A DNA stretch of 10,437 bases from an uncultured Oscillibacter sp. (GCA_937884915.1 CALAAN010000254.1:1-10437), one strand, 5' to 3'; shown: positions 1-6,900, numbered from the stretch's first letter. Made by a program: numbers and translations. The notes: generated by a model from the letters alone, not told the origin.

Positions 1-16
1 TTTCTCTGGGGGATTC

Positions 17-54
17 AAAGGGGGTATTCTCTTCGGAAAGAGAATACCCCCTTT
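17..54. terminator. Perfect 17-bp hairpin beyond the MATE gene, probable (weak) terminator
   Basis: The arms 17-33 and 38-54 are perfect reverse complements with a CGGA tetraloop at 34-37. The stem has a G5/C5 block and A3/T3 at its ends. It lies about 55 bases beyond the stop of the minus-strand MATE gene, so it probably ends that transcript, or a transcript entering from the left. The U-run on either strand is only three bases, so efficiency as a Rho-independent terminator is uncertain. It may equally be an intergenic hairpin element or processing site. Confidence 0.55.
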
Positions 55-59
55 GCTGC

Positions 60-106
60 TCCTGCCGCCCGCAGGCGGCACTTCCCCGCGCGCAAAGTGC
101 GCGCAA
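60..106. repeat. Two small GC-rich hairpins of an intergenic repeat family
   Basis: Two stems lie side by side. Bases 63-69 pair with 74-80 (loop CGCA), and 88-94 pair with 98-104 (loop AAG). The first stem core (CCGCAGGCGGC) followed by a CTTC and later CGCGCAAAGTG recurs in the same order at 7841-7881, in the other large intergenic gap of this window. This suggests a dispersed repeat rather than a terminator. The segment sits just after the MATE stop codon and could stabilise the 3' end of that mRNA. Confidence 0.5.
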
Positions 107-109
107 TAT

Positions 110-1465
110 TTACTTCCTCTCGAGCGAAGCTCGATAAGTCAACTTAAGGAACGTAGCGTTCAAAATCACACTCACCATCTCTGCGATCGGGAACGCGAGC
201 CAAACAAGCTCAAGCCGCCCCGTGAGCGAGAGCAGATACGCCGCCGGCAGCAGCACAACGATCTGGCGGCAGACGGAGTTGATGAGCGCGTAGATGGGCT
301 TGCCGAGCGCCTGACACGCGCTGCCCGCGATGATGCTGAAGCCCGCGAGCGGGAAGTGCACGCCGATGATGCGCAGAGCAACGCGGCCGATGGAGAGCAT
401 TTCGTCCGTGGGTGAGAACATCCCCAGCAGCGTTTCGGGGATGAGCTCGAAGAGCGCACAGCCGACGCACATGATGCCGATAGCCGTGAAGACCGTCAGG
501 CGGACGGTCCTGCGCACGCGGTCGAATTTCTGCGCGCCGTAGTTGTACGACACGATGGGCACCATCGCATTGTTGAGGCCGAAGCACGGCATGAAGATGA
601 AGCTCTGGAGCTTGAAGTACGCGCCGAACACCGCGGTCGCCGCTTCGGTGAACGAGATGAGGATCTTGTTCATGCCGAACGTCATCACCGAGCCGATGGA
701 CTGCATGATGATCGACGGGATGCCGATGGCGTAGATGTCCGCCACCGTCGCGCGGTGGGGACGGATGTCCCTGACGTGAATTTGAACCTCGGGATTTTTC
801 TTGAGGTTCAGCAGAAGGCCGAGGCCCGCGCCGACGAACTGGCCGACGATCGTGGCGACCGCCGCGCCCGCGACCTCCATGCGGGGAAAGCCCAGAAGGC
901 CGAAGATCAAAATCGGGTCAAGCACGATGTTGCACACCGCGCCCGCGATCTGCGAGATCATCGAGAGGTTCGTGCGCCCCGTGGACTGGAGCAGGCGCTC
1001 GCCGTAAATTTGCAGGAACAGCCCGAGCGAGCCGCCGATGCAGATCTTCACATAGTCGCTGCCGTAGGCGACGATCTGCGCGTTTTCCGTCTGGAAGCGG
1101 AAGAACGGCGCCGCGACCGCAAAGCCGAGAATGGCGAAGACCACCGCCGTGCAGAGCGATAAAAAGAGCCCCGTGCCCGCGGCGCGGTCGACTGCCTTCA
1201 TGTTCTTTTCCCCCAGAGAGCGCGCGAGCAGCGCGTTCATGCCGACGCCCGTGCCCACGGCGAACGCGATGCACAGCGTTTGCAGCGGGAAGGCGAGCGA
1301 TACGGCGTTCATCGCGTCCTGACTGAGGCGCGCGACAAACACACTGTCGACAATGTTGTAGAGCGCCTGAAAGAGCATCGATATCATCACCGGCCCCGCC
1401 ATATTGGCGAGCAGCTTGCCGATGGGCATCGTGCCCATCTTGTTTTCTCTGGTATTTTCTTCCAT
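110..1465 (-). CDS. MATE-family multidrug/cation efflux transporter
   Basis: An inner-membrane antiporter, predicted to expel drugs or organic cations in exchange for Na+ or H+ (family knowledge; substrate unknown). The 451-residue product has the usual MATE length and hydrophobic profile, compatible with 12 membrane helices in two halves. Visible family motifs are NIVDSVFVARL (38-48) in helix 1, NIVLDPILIFG (179-189) closing the first half, and VPIVSYNYGAQ (302-312) in the second half. An in-frame ATG lies six codons upstream at 1483, but I place the start at 1465 because GAGGGAGG lies just before it at ideal spacing. The gene follows prfB on the same strand but is separated from it by a terminator hairpin, so it is probably a separate unit. 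Its last codons contain two micro-hairpins (120-134 and 149-161). It resembles NorM/DinF-type pumps; I cannot assign a subfamily symbol. Confidence 0.93.
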   Translation of the reverse strand: MEENTRENKMGTMPIGKLLANMAGPVMISMLFQALYNIVDSVFVARLSQDAMNAVSLAFPLQTLCIAFAVGTGVGMNALLARSLGEKNMKAVDRAAGTGLFLSLCTAVVFAILGFAVAAPFFRFQTENAQIVAYGSDYVKICIGGSLGLFLQIYGERLLQSTGRTNLSMISQIAGAVCNIVLDPILIFGLLGFPRMEVAGAAVATIVGQFVGAGLGLLLNLKKNPEVQIHVRDIRPHRATVADIYAIGIPSIIMQSIGSVMTFGMNKILISFTEAATAVFGAYFKLQSFIFMPCFGLNNAMVPIVSYNYGAQKFDRVRRTVRLTVFTAIGIMCVGCALFELIPETLLGMFSPTDEMLSIGRVALRIIGVHFPLAGFSIIAGSACQALGKPIYALINSVCRQIVVLLPAAYLLSLTGRLELVWLAFPIAEMVSVILNATFLKLTYRASLERK

Positions 1466-1489
1466 GTTTCCTCCCTCAGTCATAACATA

Positions 1490-1517
1490 TAAAATTCCGG
1501 CGCCGCAGCGCCGGAAT
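1490..1517 (-). terminator. Terminator-like hairpin in the MATE leader
   Basis: Arms 1494-1503 and 1508-1517 form a perfect 10-bp GC-rich stem with a four-base loop. Read on the minus strand, the stem is followed at once by TTTTAT, the layout of an intrinsic terminator. It ends only about 28 bases before the MATE start codon, just upstream of the ribosome binding site. It may be the last stop for prfB read-through or an attenuator inside the MATE leader. I saw no clear promoter between it and the MATE start. Confidence 0.5.
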
Positions 1518-1530
1518 CAAAATCAAATCA

Positions 1531-1610
1531 TTTTTTCCGCGACCTGTGCGCGGAAAAAATTCATCTCAGAGTGCAAGTGTGCGAGCAGCGCGAGTGCGCG
1601 CAGCACTCTG
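1531..1610. repeat. Two further inverted repeats between prfB and MATE
   Basis: Bases 1531-1541 (T6CCGCG) pair with 1549-1559 (CGCGGA6) across a seven-base loop. The T-run is on the 5' side and the A-run on the 3' side, opposite to an intrinsic terminator. Next to it, CAGAGTGC at 1567-1574 is mirrored by GCACTCTG at 1603-1610 around a GC-rich centre. Neither looks like a promoter or coding sequence. They resemble the small hairpin elements in other gaps of this window. Confidence 0.45.
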
Positions 1611-1620
1611 CAAGCCCCTC

Positions 1621-1647
1621 TCAAAAATGTGCTTCGCACATTTTTGA
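1621..1647 (-). terminator. Intrinsic terminator of prfB (probably bidirectional)
   Basis: A perfect 12-bp stem (1621-1632 with 1636-1647) and a TTC loop begin one base after the prfB stop codon at 1649-1651. An A5 run opens the stem and a T5 run closes it on either strand, so it can act in both directions. Its position directly behind prfB makes termination of that transcript the likely role. Confidence 0.7.
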
Positions 1648-1648
1648 A

Positions 1649-2773
1649 TTATTTCTTCAGTTCGCCGTTCGCGGACTTGGTGAGATACGCGTTGATGAAG
1701 CCGTCGAGGTCGCCGTCCATGACCGCCTGGATGTTGCCGGTCTCGTAGTCGGTGCGCGTGTCCTTGACGAGCTGGTAGGGCATGAAGACGTAGGAGCGGA
1801 TCTGGCTGCCCCATTCGATCTTGAGCTGCACGCCCTTGATGTCGGAGATCTTCTCCGCGTGCTGCTGAATTTTGAGTTCCATGAGCTTGGATTTGAGCAT
1901 CTGCATGGCGTAGTCGCGGTTCTGGAACTGCGAGCGCTGGGTCTGGCAGGCGGTGACGATGCCTGTGGGCTTGTGGATGAGTCGAACGGCAGAGGACGTC
2001 TTGTTGACGTGCTGGCCGCCGGCGCCGGACGCGCGGTAGACCTGCATCTCGATATCCTCGGGACGAATTTCGACCTCGATATCGTCGGGAAGCTCGGGCA
2101 TGACCTCAAGCGCGGCAAAGCTCGTCTGGCGGCGGGCGTTCGCGTCGAACGGGGAAACGCGCACCAGGCGGTGCACGCCGTTTTCACCCTTCAGATAGCC
2201 GTAGGCATTCTCGCCCTTGACCATGACCGTCGCGCTCTTGAGACCGGCCTCGTCGCCGTCGAGATAGTCGAGCATCTCGAATTCAAAGCCGTGCTTGTTC
2301 GCCCACTGCATATACATGCGGTAGAGCATCTGCGCCCAGTCCTGCGCCTCGGTGCCGCCAGCGCCCGCGTGGAACGTCAGAATGGCGTTGCAGTTGTCGT
2401 ATTCGCCGGAAAGGAGCGTTGTCAGTCTCGCCTGCTCCACGTCGGCTTCGAGCTTTTTATAGCCCTCTTCAAGCTCGGGCAGTAAGCTCGCGTCGTCCAT
2501 CTCCGTTCCCATGTCGATCAGCGCGAGCAGATCGTCGCGCGTGGAAACGAGCCTTTCGTAGCGGTGGATCTTATTTTGCAGCTGCTTGGAGCGCATCTGG
2601 TTTTTCTGCGAGCGCTCCAGATCGTTCCAGAAGCCGTCCTCGTGCGCTTCGAGTTCGAGGCGGCTCAGCTCCTGACGGGCCTGCTCGATCTCCAGCGCCT
2701 TGAAGAGGTTTTCAAACGTTTCGTCCATTGCAAGCAGCTTCTGCTTGTAGGAATCGTATTCGATCACAGCCAT
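1649..2773 (-). CDS. prfB: Peptide chain release factor 2 (RF2), without the programmed frameshift
   Basis: RF2 reads UGA and UAA stop codons in the ribosomal A site and triggers peptide release. The 374-residue product has an N-terminal helical domain, the SPF codon-reading motif (207-209) in RLVRVSPFD, and the catalytic GGQ (252-254) in RASGAGGQHVN. The residue before SGAGGQ is Ala, as in most bacteria, not the Thr of E. coli K-12. GSQIRSYVF and NIQAVMDGD near the C-terminus are also typical. The start at 2773 is chosen for the AAGGAGAG site about ten bases upstream and because an in-frame ATG at 2947 would precede the promoter. In many bacteria prfB needs a +1 shift at about codon 26; here codons around 27 (KAL-EIE) are read in frame with no UGA. 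It is probably monocistronic. Confidence 0.97.
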   Translation of the reverse strand: MAVIEYDSYKQKLLAMDETFENLFKALEIEQARQELSRLELEAHEDGFWNDLERSQKNQMRSKQLQNKIHRYERLVSTRDDLLALIDMGTEMDDASLLPELEEGYKKLEADVEQARLTTLLSGEYDNCNAILTFHAGAGGTEAQDWAQMLYRMYMQWANKHGFEFEMLDYLDGDEAGLKSATVMVKGENAYGYLKGENGVHRLVRVSPFDANARRQTSFAALEVMPELPDDIEVEIRPEDIEMQVYRASGAGGQHVNKTSSAVRLIHKPTGIVTACQTQRSQFQNRDYAMQMLKSKLMELKIQQHAEKISDIKGVQLKIEWGSQIRSYVFMPYQLVKDTRTDYETGNIQAVMDGDLDGFINAYLTKSANGELKK

Positions 2774-2816
2774 GGCGTTCTCTCTCTCCTTATTTTTATC
2801 CTTCATTAGCCGAAAA

Positions 2817-2845
2817 AGTATATCACACACACCGGTCAAAGGCAA
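2817..2845 (-). promoter_or_regulatory. prfB promoter with extended -10
   Basis: Read on the minus strand, TTGCCT (2840-2845) is followed after exactly 17 bases by TATACT (2817-2822), preceded by a TG extended -10 dinucleotide. Transcription would begin near 2810, giving a leader of about 37 bases to the prfB start, too short for a riboswitch. Confidence 0.75.
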
Positions 2846-2910
2846 GAAAAATCCGCCTCTCGGGACGAAAATTCCCGTGGAAGCGGCCCTTTTTCGCCTT
2901 TCCGGCGATA

Positions 2911-2938
2911 AAAACAAAAAAGCCACGCTTTCGCGTGG
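2911..2938 (-). terminator. Intrinsic terminator of the small gene upstream of prfB
   Basis: On the minus strand CCACGC-GAAA-GCGTGG forms a six-base-pair stem capped by a GNRA tetraloop. It is followed by C, six T, G and five more T. This is a textbook Rho-independent terminator. It lies between the 25-codon frame ending at 2954 and the prfB promoter at 2817-2845. Confidence 0.85.
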
Positions 2939-2947
2939 TCGATACAA

Positions 2948-2974
2948 CAGATCTCAGCGCTCGCTGATGATCTG
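2948..2974 (-). promoter_or_regulatory. Hairpin enclosing the UGA stop of the small gene
   Basis: Bases 2948-2953 pair with 2969-2974 (CAGATC/GATCTG), and an inner stem pairs 2955-2958 with 2963-2966. The TGA stop codon of the small gene (2954-2956) lies in the 3' arm side as transcribed. A ribosome at that stop codon would open this structure. The role is inferred only from position. Confidence 0.4.
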
Positions 2975-3031
2975 CTTGGTGCTGCCGAAGATCATGTCGT
3001 CAACATCCTGCTTGATGAAGTTTTCAAACAT
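2954..3031 (-). CDS. Small 25-residue protein or leader peptide upstream of prfB
   Basis: The frame begins MFENFIKQDV and ends QIISER-stop (UGA). I do not recognise it. A near-consensus promoter lies about 35 bases before the coding start and a strong terminator lies 15 bases after the stop, so the unit of roughly 150 bases is almost certainly transcribed alone. AAAGGAG lies about 13 bases before the ATG, rather far. A GTG nearer that site is in frame but only one base from it, and another in-frame ATG at 3058 (34 residues) has no binding site. It may be a true small protein, a leader peptide linked to prfB, the remnant of a larger gene, or an RNA whose open frame is accidental. It has no membrane segment or signal peptide and is mildly acidic. 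Confidence 0.45.
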   Translation of the reverse strand: MFENFIKQDVDDMIFGSTKQIISER

Positions 3032-3072
3032 ATTCGTTTTCACGCTCCTTTCCTTCATTTATTTCAATTTGT

Positions 3073-3101
3073 ATTATAAGCGCGGGGAAGGCAAATTTCA
3101 A
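3073..3101 (-). promoter_or_regulatory. Near-consensus sigma-A promoter of the small gene/RNA
   Basis: On the minus strand TTGAAA (3096-3101) and a perfect TATAAT (3073-3078) are separated by exactly 17 bases. Transcription should start near 3066. This is the closest match to consensus in the window and faces away from the ABC transporter promoter. Confidence 0.82.
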
Positions 3102-3145
3102 TCGTCAGCTCTCATGGTTTTGACTAAAAAATTAACAGTTTTTTC

Positions 3146-3173
3146 ATGCAAGTTGCTGCATCCACACTTGCAT
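3146..3173. promoter_or_regulatory. Inverted-repeat operator candidate overlapping the ABC promoter
   Basis: ATGCAAGT (3146-3153) and ACTTGCAT (3166-3173) are perfect reverse complements, centres 20 bases apart, about two helical turns. The right arm contains the whole -35 box of the ABC promoter. A dimeric regulator bound here would block or modulate RNA polymerase. No regulator gene lies in the window, so its identity is unknown. Confidence 0.5.
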
Positions 3174-3196
3174 TTCCGCTATTTCCCACTTATAAT
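3168..3196 (+). promoter_or_regulatory. Promoter of the ABC transporter operon
   Basis: TTGCAT (3168-3173) and a perfect TATAAT (3191-3196) are 17 bases apart. Transcription should begin near 3203, leaving a leader of about 30 bases before the ATPase start. An A6/T6 stretch at 3126-3144 upstream could act as an UP element. Confidence 0.78.
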
Positions 3197-3233
3197 AAAA
3201 TAAAAATGATATTTGAAGCGGAGGAGTCGGACT

Positions 3234-3938
3234 ATGGCGGCTTTCGTCACATTTGAGGATGTTTCCAAGGTCTACCACAGCGGGGAGATCGAAATTCGCG
3301 CGGTGGACCACATCAGCTTTACGATCGAAAAGGGCGAATTCTGCGTCATCGTCGGCCCCTCGGGCGCGGGCAAGACGACGGTACTCAACATGCTCGGCGG
3401 CATGGACGCCTGCTCGGGCGGCACCATCACGGTCGACGGGACGCTTGTGAGCGGCTTCAACGCCCGCCAGCTCACGACGTACCGCCGCCACGACATCGGC
3501 TTTGTCTTCCAGTTCTATAACCTCGTCGGCAACCTGACGGCGCTTGAAAACGTCGAGCTCGCCGCTCAAATTTGCAAGGACCCGCTCGACGCGGCGACGG
3601 TGCTGAACGAGGTCGGCCTGTCCGCGCGCGCGAACAACTTCCCCGGCCAGCTCTCCGGCGGCGAGCAGCAGCGCGTGGCCATCGCCCGCGCGCTCGCGAA
3701 AAATCCGAAGCTCCTTTTATGCGACGAGCCGACTGGCGCGCTCGACTATGTGACGGGCAAGCAGATCCTCAAGCTCTTGCAGGACACCTGCCGGCAGAAG
3801 GGCGTGACGGTCGTGGTCATCACGCACAACAGCGCCATCACGCCGATGGCCGACCGCGTCATCCACATCAAAAACGGCACGGTGGAGAGCATGCAGTGCA
3901 ACGACCATCCCGCGAGTGTGGACTTGATCGAATGGTAG
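3234..3938 (+). CDS. ABC transporter ATPase, LolD/MacB type
   Basis: The cytoplasmic ATPase that powers the adjacent FtsX-type permease. All nucleotide-binding motifs are intact in the 234-residue product: Walker A GPSGAGKTT (41-49), Q-loop VFQFYN (91-96), signature LSGGEQQRVAIARAL (140-154), Walker B LLLCDEPTGALD (160-171) and the H-loop histidine H198 in VITHN. The signature form and DEPTGALD are typical of the MacB/LolD/FtsE group, whose members usually drive mechanical work or lipid/peptide export rather than import. The ATG at 3234 is chosen because GGAGGAG lies seven bases upstream; a TTG at 3213 is in frame but lacks a site. The gene is first in its operon, 31 bases ahead of the permease. 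Transport substrate is not evident. Confidence 0.95.
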   Translation: MAAFVTFEDVSKVYHSGEIEIRAVDHISFTIEKGEFCVIVGPSGAGKTTVLNMLGGMDACSGGTITVDGTLVSGFNARQLTTYRRHDIGFVFQFYNLVGNLTALENVELAAQICKDPLDAATVLNEVGLSARANNFPGQLSGGEQQRVAIARALAKNPKLLLCDEPTGALDYVTGKQILKLLQDTCRQKGVTVVVITHNSAITPMADRVIHIKNGTVESMQCNDHPASVDLIEW

Positions 3939-3969
3939 CAAAACATCCGGAACGAAAGGGGGCGGCGCG

Positions 3970-6900
3970 ATGAAAAACGCCATGCAAAAAGACTTCTGGC
4001 GCGAGATCAAGCACACGCGCAGCCGCTTTTTCTCCATTATGATCTTAGTGGCGCTCTCGGTCGCGTTCCTTTCCGGTCTCAAAGCGACCGCGCCGGACAT
4101 GAAGCGCACGGGCGACGACTATCTCGATTCCCTGCACTTAGCCGACATTCAGGTGCTCTCGACGCTCGGCCTGACCGACGAAGACATCACGGCCCTTCGC
4201 GCGCAGGACAAGGTCGAGGACGCCGAGGGCGAGTACATCATCGACGCGTTCGCCTCGTCCGATTCGCTCGACGCGGTGGTCAAGGTCCTCTCCCTCACGG
4301 GCCGCGGCATCAACGAGGTGCAGCTGCGCGGCGGGCGTATGCCCGAGCGCGCGGACGAGTGCGTGGTGGAGGAAAACATGCTCTCGCTGATGAGCATTGC
4401 GATCGGCGATTGCATCACCCTGACGCCGGGGGACGACCTCTCCGACGCGCTCGCGCAGGACACGTATACCGTCGTCGGCACGGTGCGCTCGCCCGTGTAC
4501 CTCGCGGTGGAGCGCGGCACGTCGACGCTCGGCAGCGGCACGGTCAAGGCGTATCTGTACCTGCCGCGCGAGGCGTTCACGCTCGACTATTACACGGCGG
4601 CCTATGTCCGCGTCTCCGGCGCGGCGGAGATGACCGCGTTTTACAGCGACTATGACGACTATATCGACGCCGTCATCGACGAGCTCGAGCCGTTCGGCGA
4701 CGCGCGTGCGCAGCTGCGGCACGATGATCTCGTCGATGAAGCGACGGAAAAGCTCGACGATGCGCAGAAGGAGCTCGACGACGCGAAGGCCGAGGCCGAC
4801 GAAAAGCTCGGCGACGCGCAGAAAGAGCTTTCCGACGCGCGCAAGAAGCTCGACGACGGCTGGAAGGACTACTACGACGGCCAGCAGGAACTCAAGGACG
4901 CGCGCGTTGAGCTGGACGACGCAAAAATCGAACTTGACGACGGCGAGATGCAGTACCTCAACGGCATGGAGGAATACGAGGACGCACTCGACGAGTACGA
5001 AAAGGGCAGGGCAGAGTATGAAGACGGCCTCGCCCAGTACGAGGACGGCGTCAGGGAGCTCGAAAGCGGCGAAAAGGAGCTCGCCGCGGGGCGGAGACAG
5101 CTTGAAAGCGGCGAGCGCCAGCTCAACTCGCTGGCAAAGACCGTGACGGACGCGCTCACGGGTTCGGGCTCGCCCTACGAGGGCGCGCCTGAGAAGCTGC
5201 TCGAAGACCTCGGCCGCGGCGACAGCGCGGCCATCGCCACGACGGACAGCGTGCTCAATAATATGCGCGCGCAGATCGCGGAGGCGCAGGCGGGGCTTAA
5301 ACGGCTTGACGCTGCACTTGCGCAGTACGATGCGGGAATCGCAGAAGTTGATGCAAAACTGGAAGAACTAAATGCTTACCCAGAAGAAGCGGTTGCCGAT
5401 CAGAAAGCGCTGCTTCTTGCACAGCGGGAGAAGTTGACGGCAGAACGCGCGCTCTATCAGCAGCAGCGCGACGCCATCGCCGCGCAGCTTCCGGATGAGG
5501 AAATCATCGCGCAGTTAAACAGCATCAGCGCGAGCGGTCTTGCCGCGAGCAAGCGCGAGCTGGACGACGGCTGGGACGAATATTACGCGGGCGAGGCCGA
5601 GCTTGACGCGGGCAGAAAAGAACTGCGCGACGCGAAAATTGAGCTCGACGACGCCAAGGCCCAGCTTGACGACACGCCCGCGCAGCTCGCGGACGCAAAA
5701 AAGGAGCTTACCGACGCGCGCAAGAAGCTCGACGACGGCTGGAAGGACTACTACGACGGCGAAGAGCAGTACGCCGACGGCGTCAAGGAGCTCTCCGACG
5801 CCTATACCGAGCTGACGGACGGCGAACGCGACTACCGCAAGGGCCTGCGCGAATACGCGGACGGCAAGGCGGAGGCCGACGAGAAGATCGCCGACGCGCA
5901 GGAAAAGATCACCGACGCGCGCCGCAAGGTCGCGGATATCAACAGCTGCGAGTGGTATATCTTCAGCCGCAGCTATAACCCAGGCTACACGGGCTTCGGC
6001 CAGGACGCCGACCGCATGGCGAACCTTGCGAGCGTGCTGCCGATCATCTTCTTCCTCGTCGCGGCGCTCGTGTGCCTGACGACGATGACGCGCATGGTCG
6101 AAGAGCAGCGCGTGCAGATCGGCGCGCTCAAGGCGCTCGGCTACAGCCGCCTGGCGATCTCGTGGAAGTACATCGGCTACGGGCTGCTGCCGAGCGTGAC
6201 CGGCGGCGTTCTGGGCCTTGTCATCGGCTATATCCTGTTCCCGAAGATGATCTTCACAGCCTATCAGATCATGTATCAGATGCCGGATATCGAGCTGCAC
6301 GCCTACACGGATATTTCGCTCTTTTCCGTGCTCGCGGCGGTCGCGTGCACGACAGTCGCGACGCTCTGGGCCTGCCTTGCCACGCTGCGCGAAACGCCCG
6401 CGAGCCTGATGCGCCCCCGCACGCCGAAGGCGGGCAAGCGCGTGTTCCTTGAGTACATCAAGCCCCTGTGGAAACGTATGTCGTTCACCTACAAGGTCAC
6501 GGCGCGCAATCTCTTCCGCTACCAGAAGCGCTTCTGGATGACAGTCATCGGCATCGGCGGCTGCACGGCGCTCATCATCGCGGGCTTCGGCATGCGCTCG
6601 TCACTTCTTTTCACGATGTCGCGCCAGTACGACGAGCTGTTCCACTACTCGGCGCAGGTGACGCTGGCCGACAACGTCCTGCCCGAAGAGCGCGCGGCGG
6701 TGGAGAACTTCCTTGAAAATGACTCCCGCGTTGTGAACTACATCCCCTGCGCGGCCTCGTCCGCGACGGCGATGACCTCGCGCTATTCGACGACCGCCTA
6801 CGTCGAGGTCATGGAGTCGGGCGAGATCGGCAAGGCAGTCGATCTTCTGGACTTCAAGACCGGCGAGCCGATCACGATGGCGGACGACGGCGTTTATATC

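Noticed and set aside
1571..2485. Open frame of 304 codons on the plus strand opposite prfB
   Set aside because: The minus strand encodes intact RF2 with GGQ and SPF motifs; the antisense frame has no recognisable domain.
2774..2816. Riboswitch or frameshift element in the prfB leader
   Set aside because: The predicted leader is only about 37 bases, with no room for an aptamer and no internal stop in the early codons.
2774..2947. A 58-residue N-terminal extension of prfB
   Set aside because: It would begin upstream of both the prfB promoter and inside the preceding terminator, has no ribosome binding site, and does not look like RF2.
3120..3125. TTGACT as the -35 of a second promoter for the ABC operon
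   Set aside because: No acceptable -10 box lies 16-18 bases downstream; the TTGCAT/TATAAT pair is far better.
4726..5940. CRISPR-like or VNTR array in the permease gene
   Set aside because: The repeats are in-frame coiled-coil heptads with varied DNA, not regular repeat-spacer units; only one 50-bp pair is exact.
5515..6300. Open frame of 261 codons on the minus strand opposite the permease
   Set aside because: It mirrors the repetitive coiled-coil codons; its repetitive VVELLARV-like sequence has no family features.
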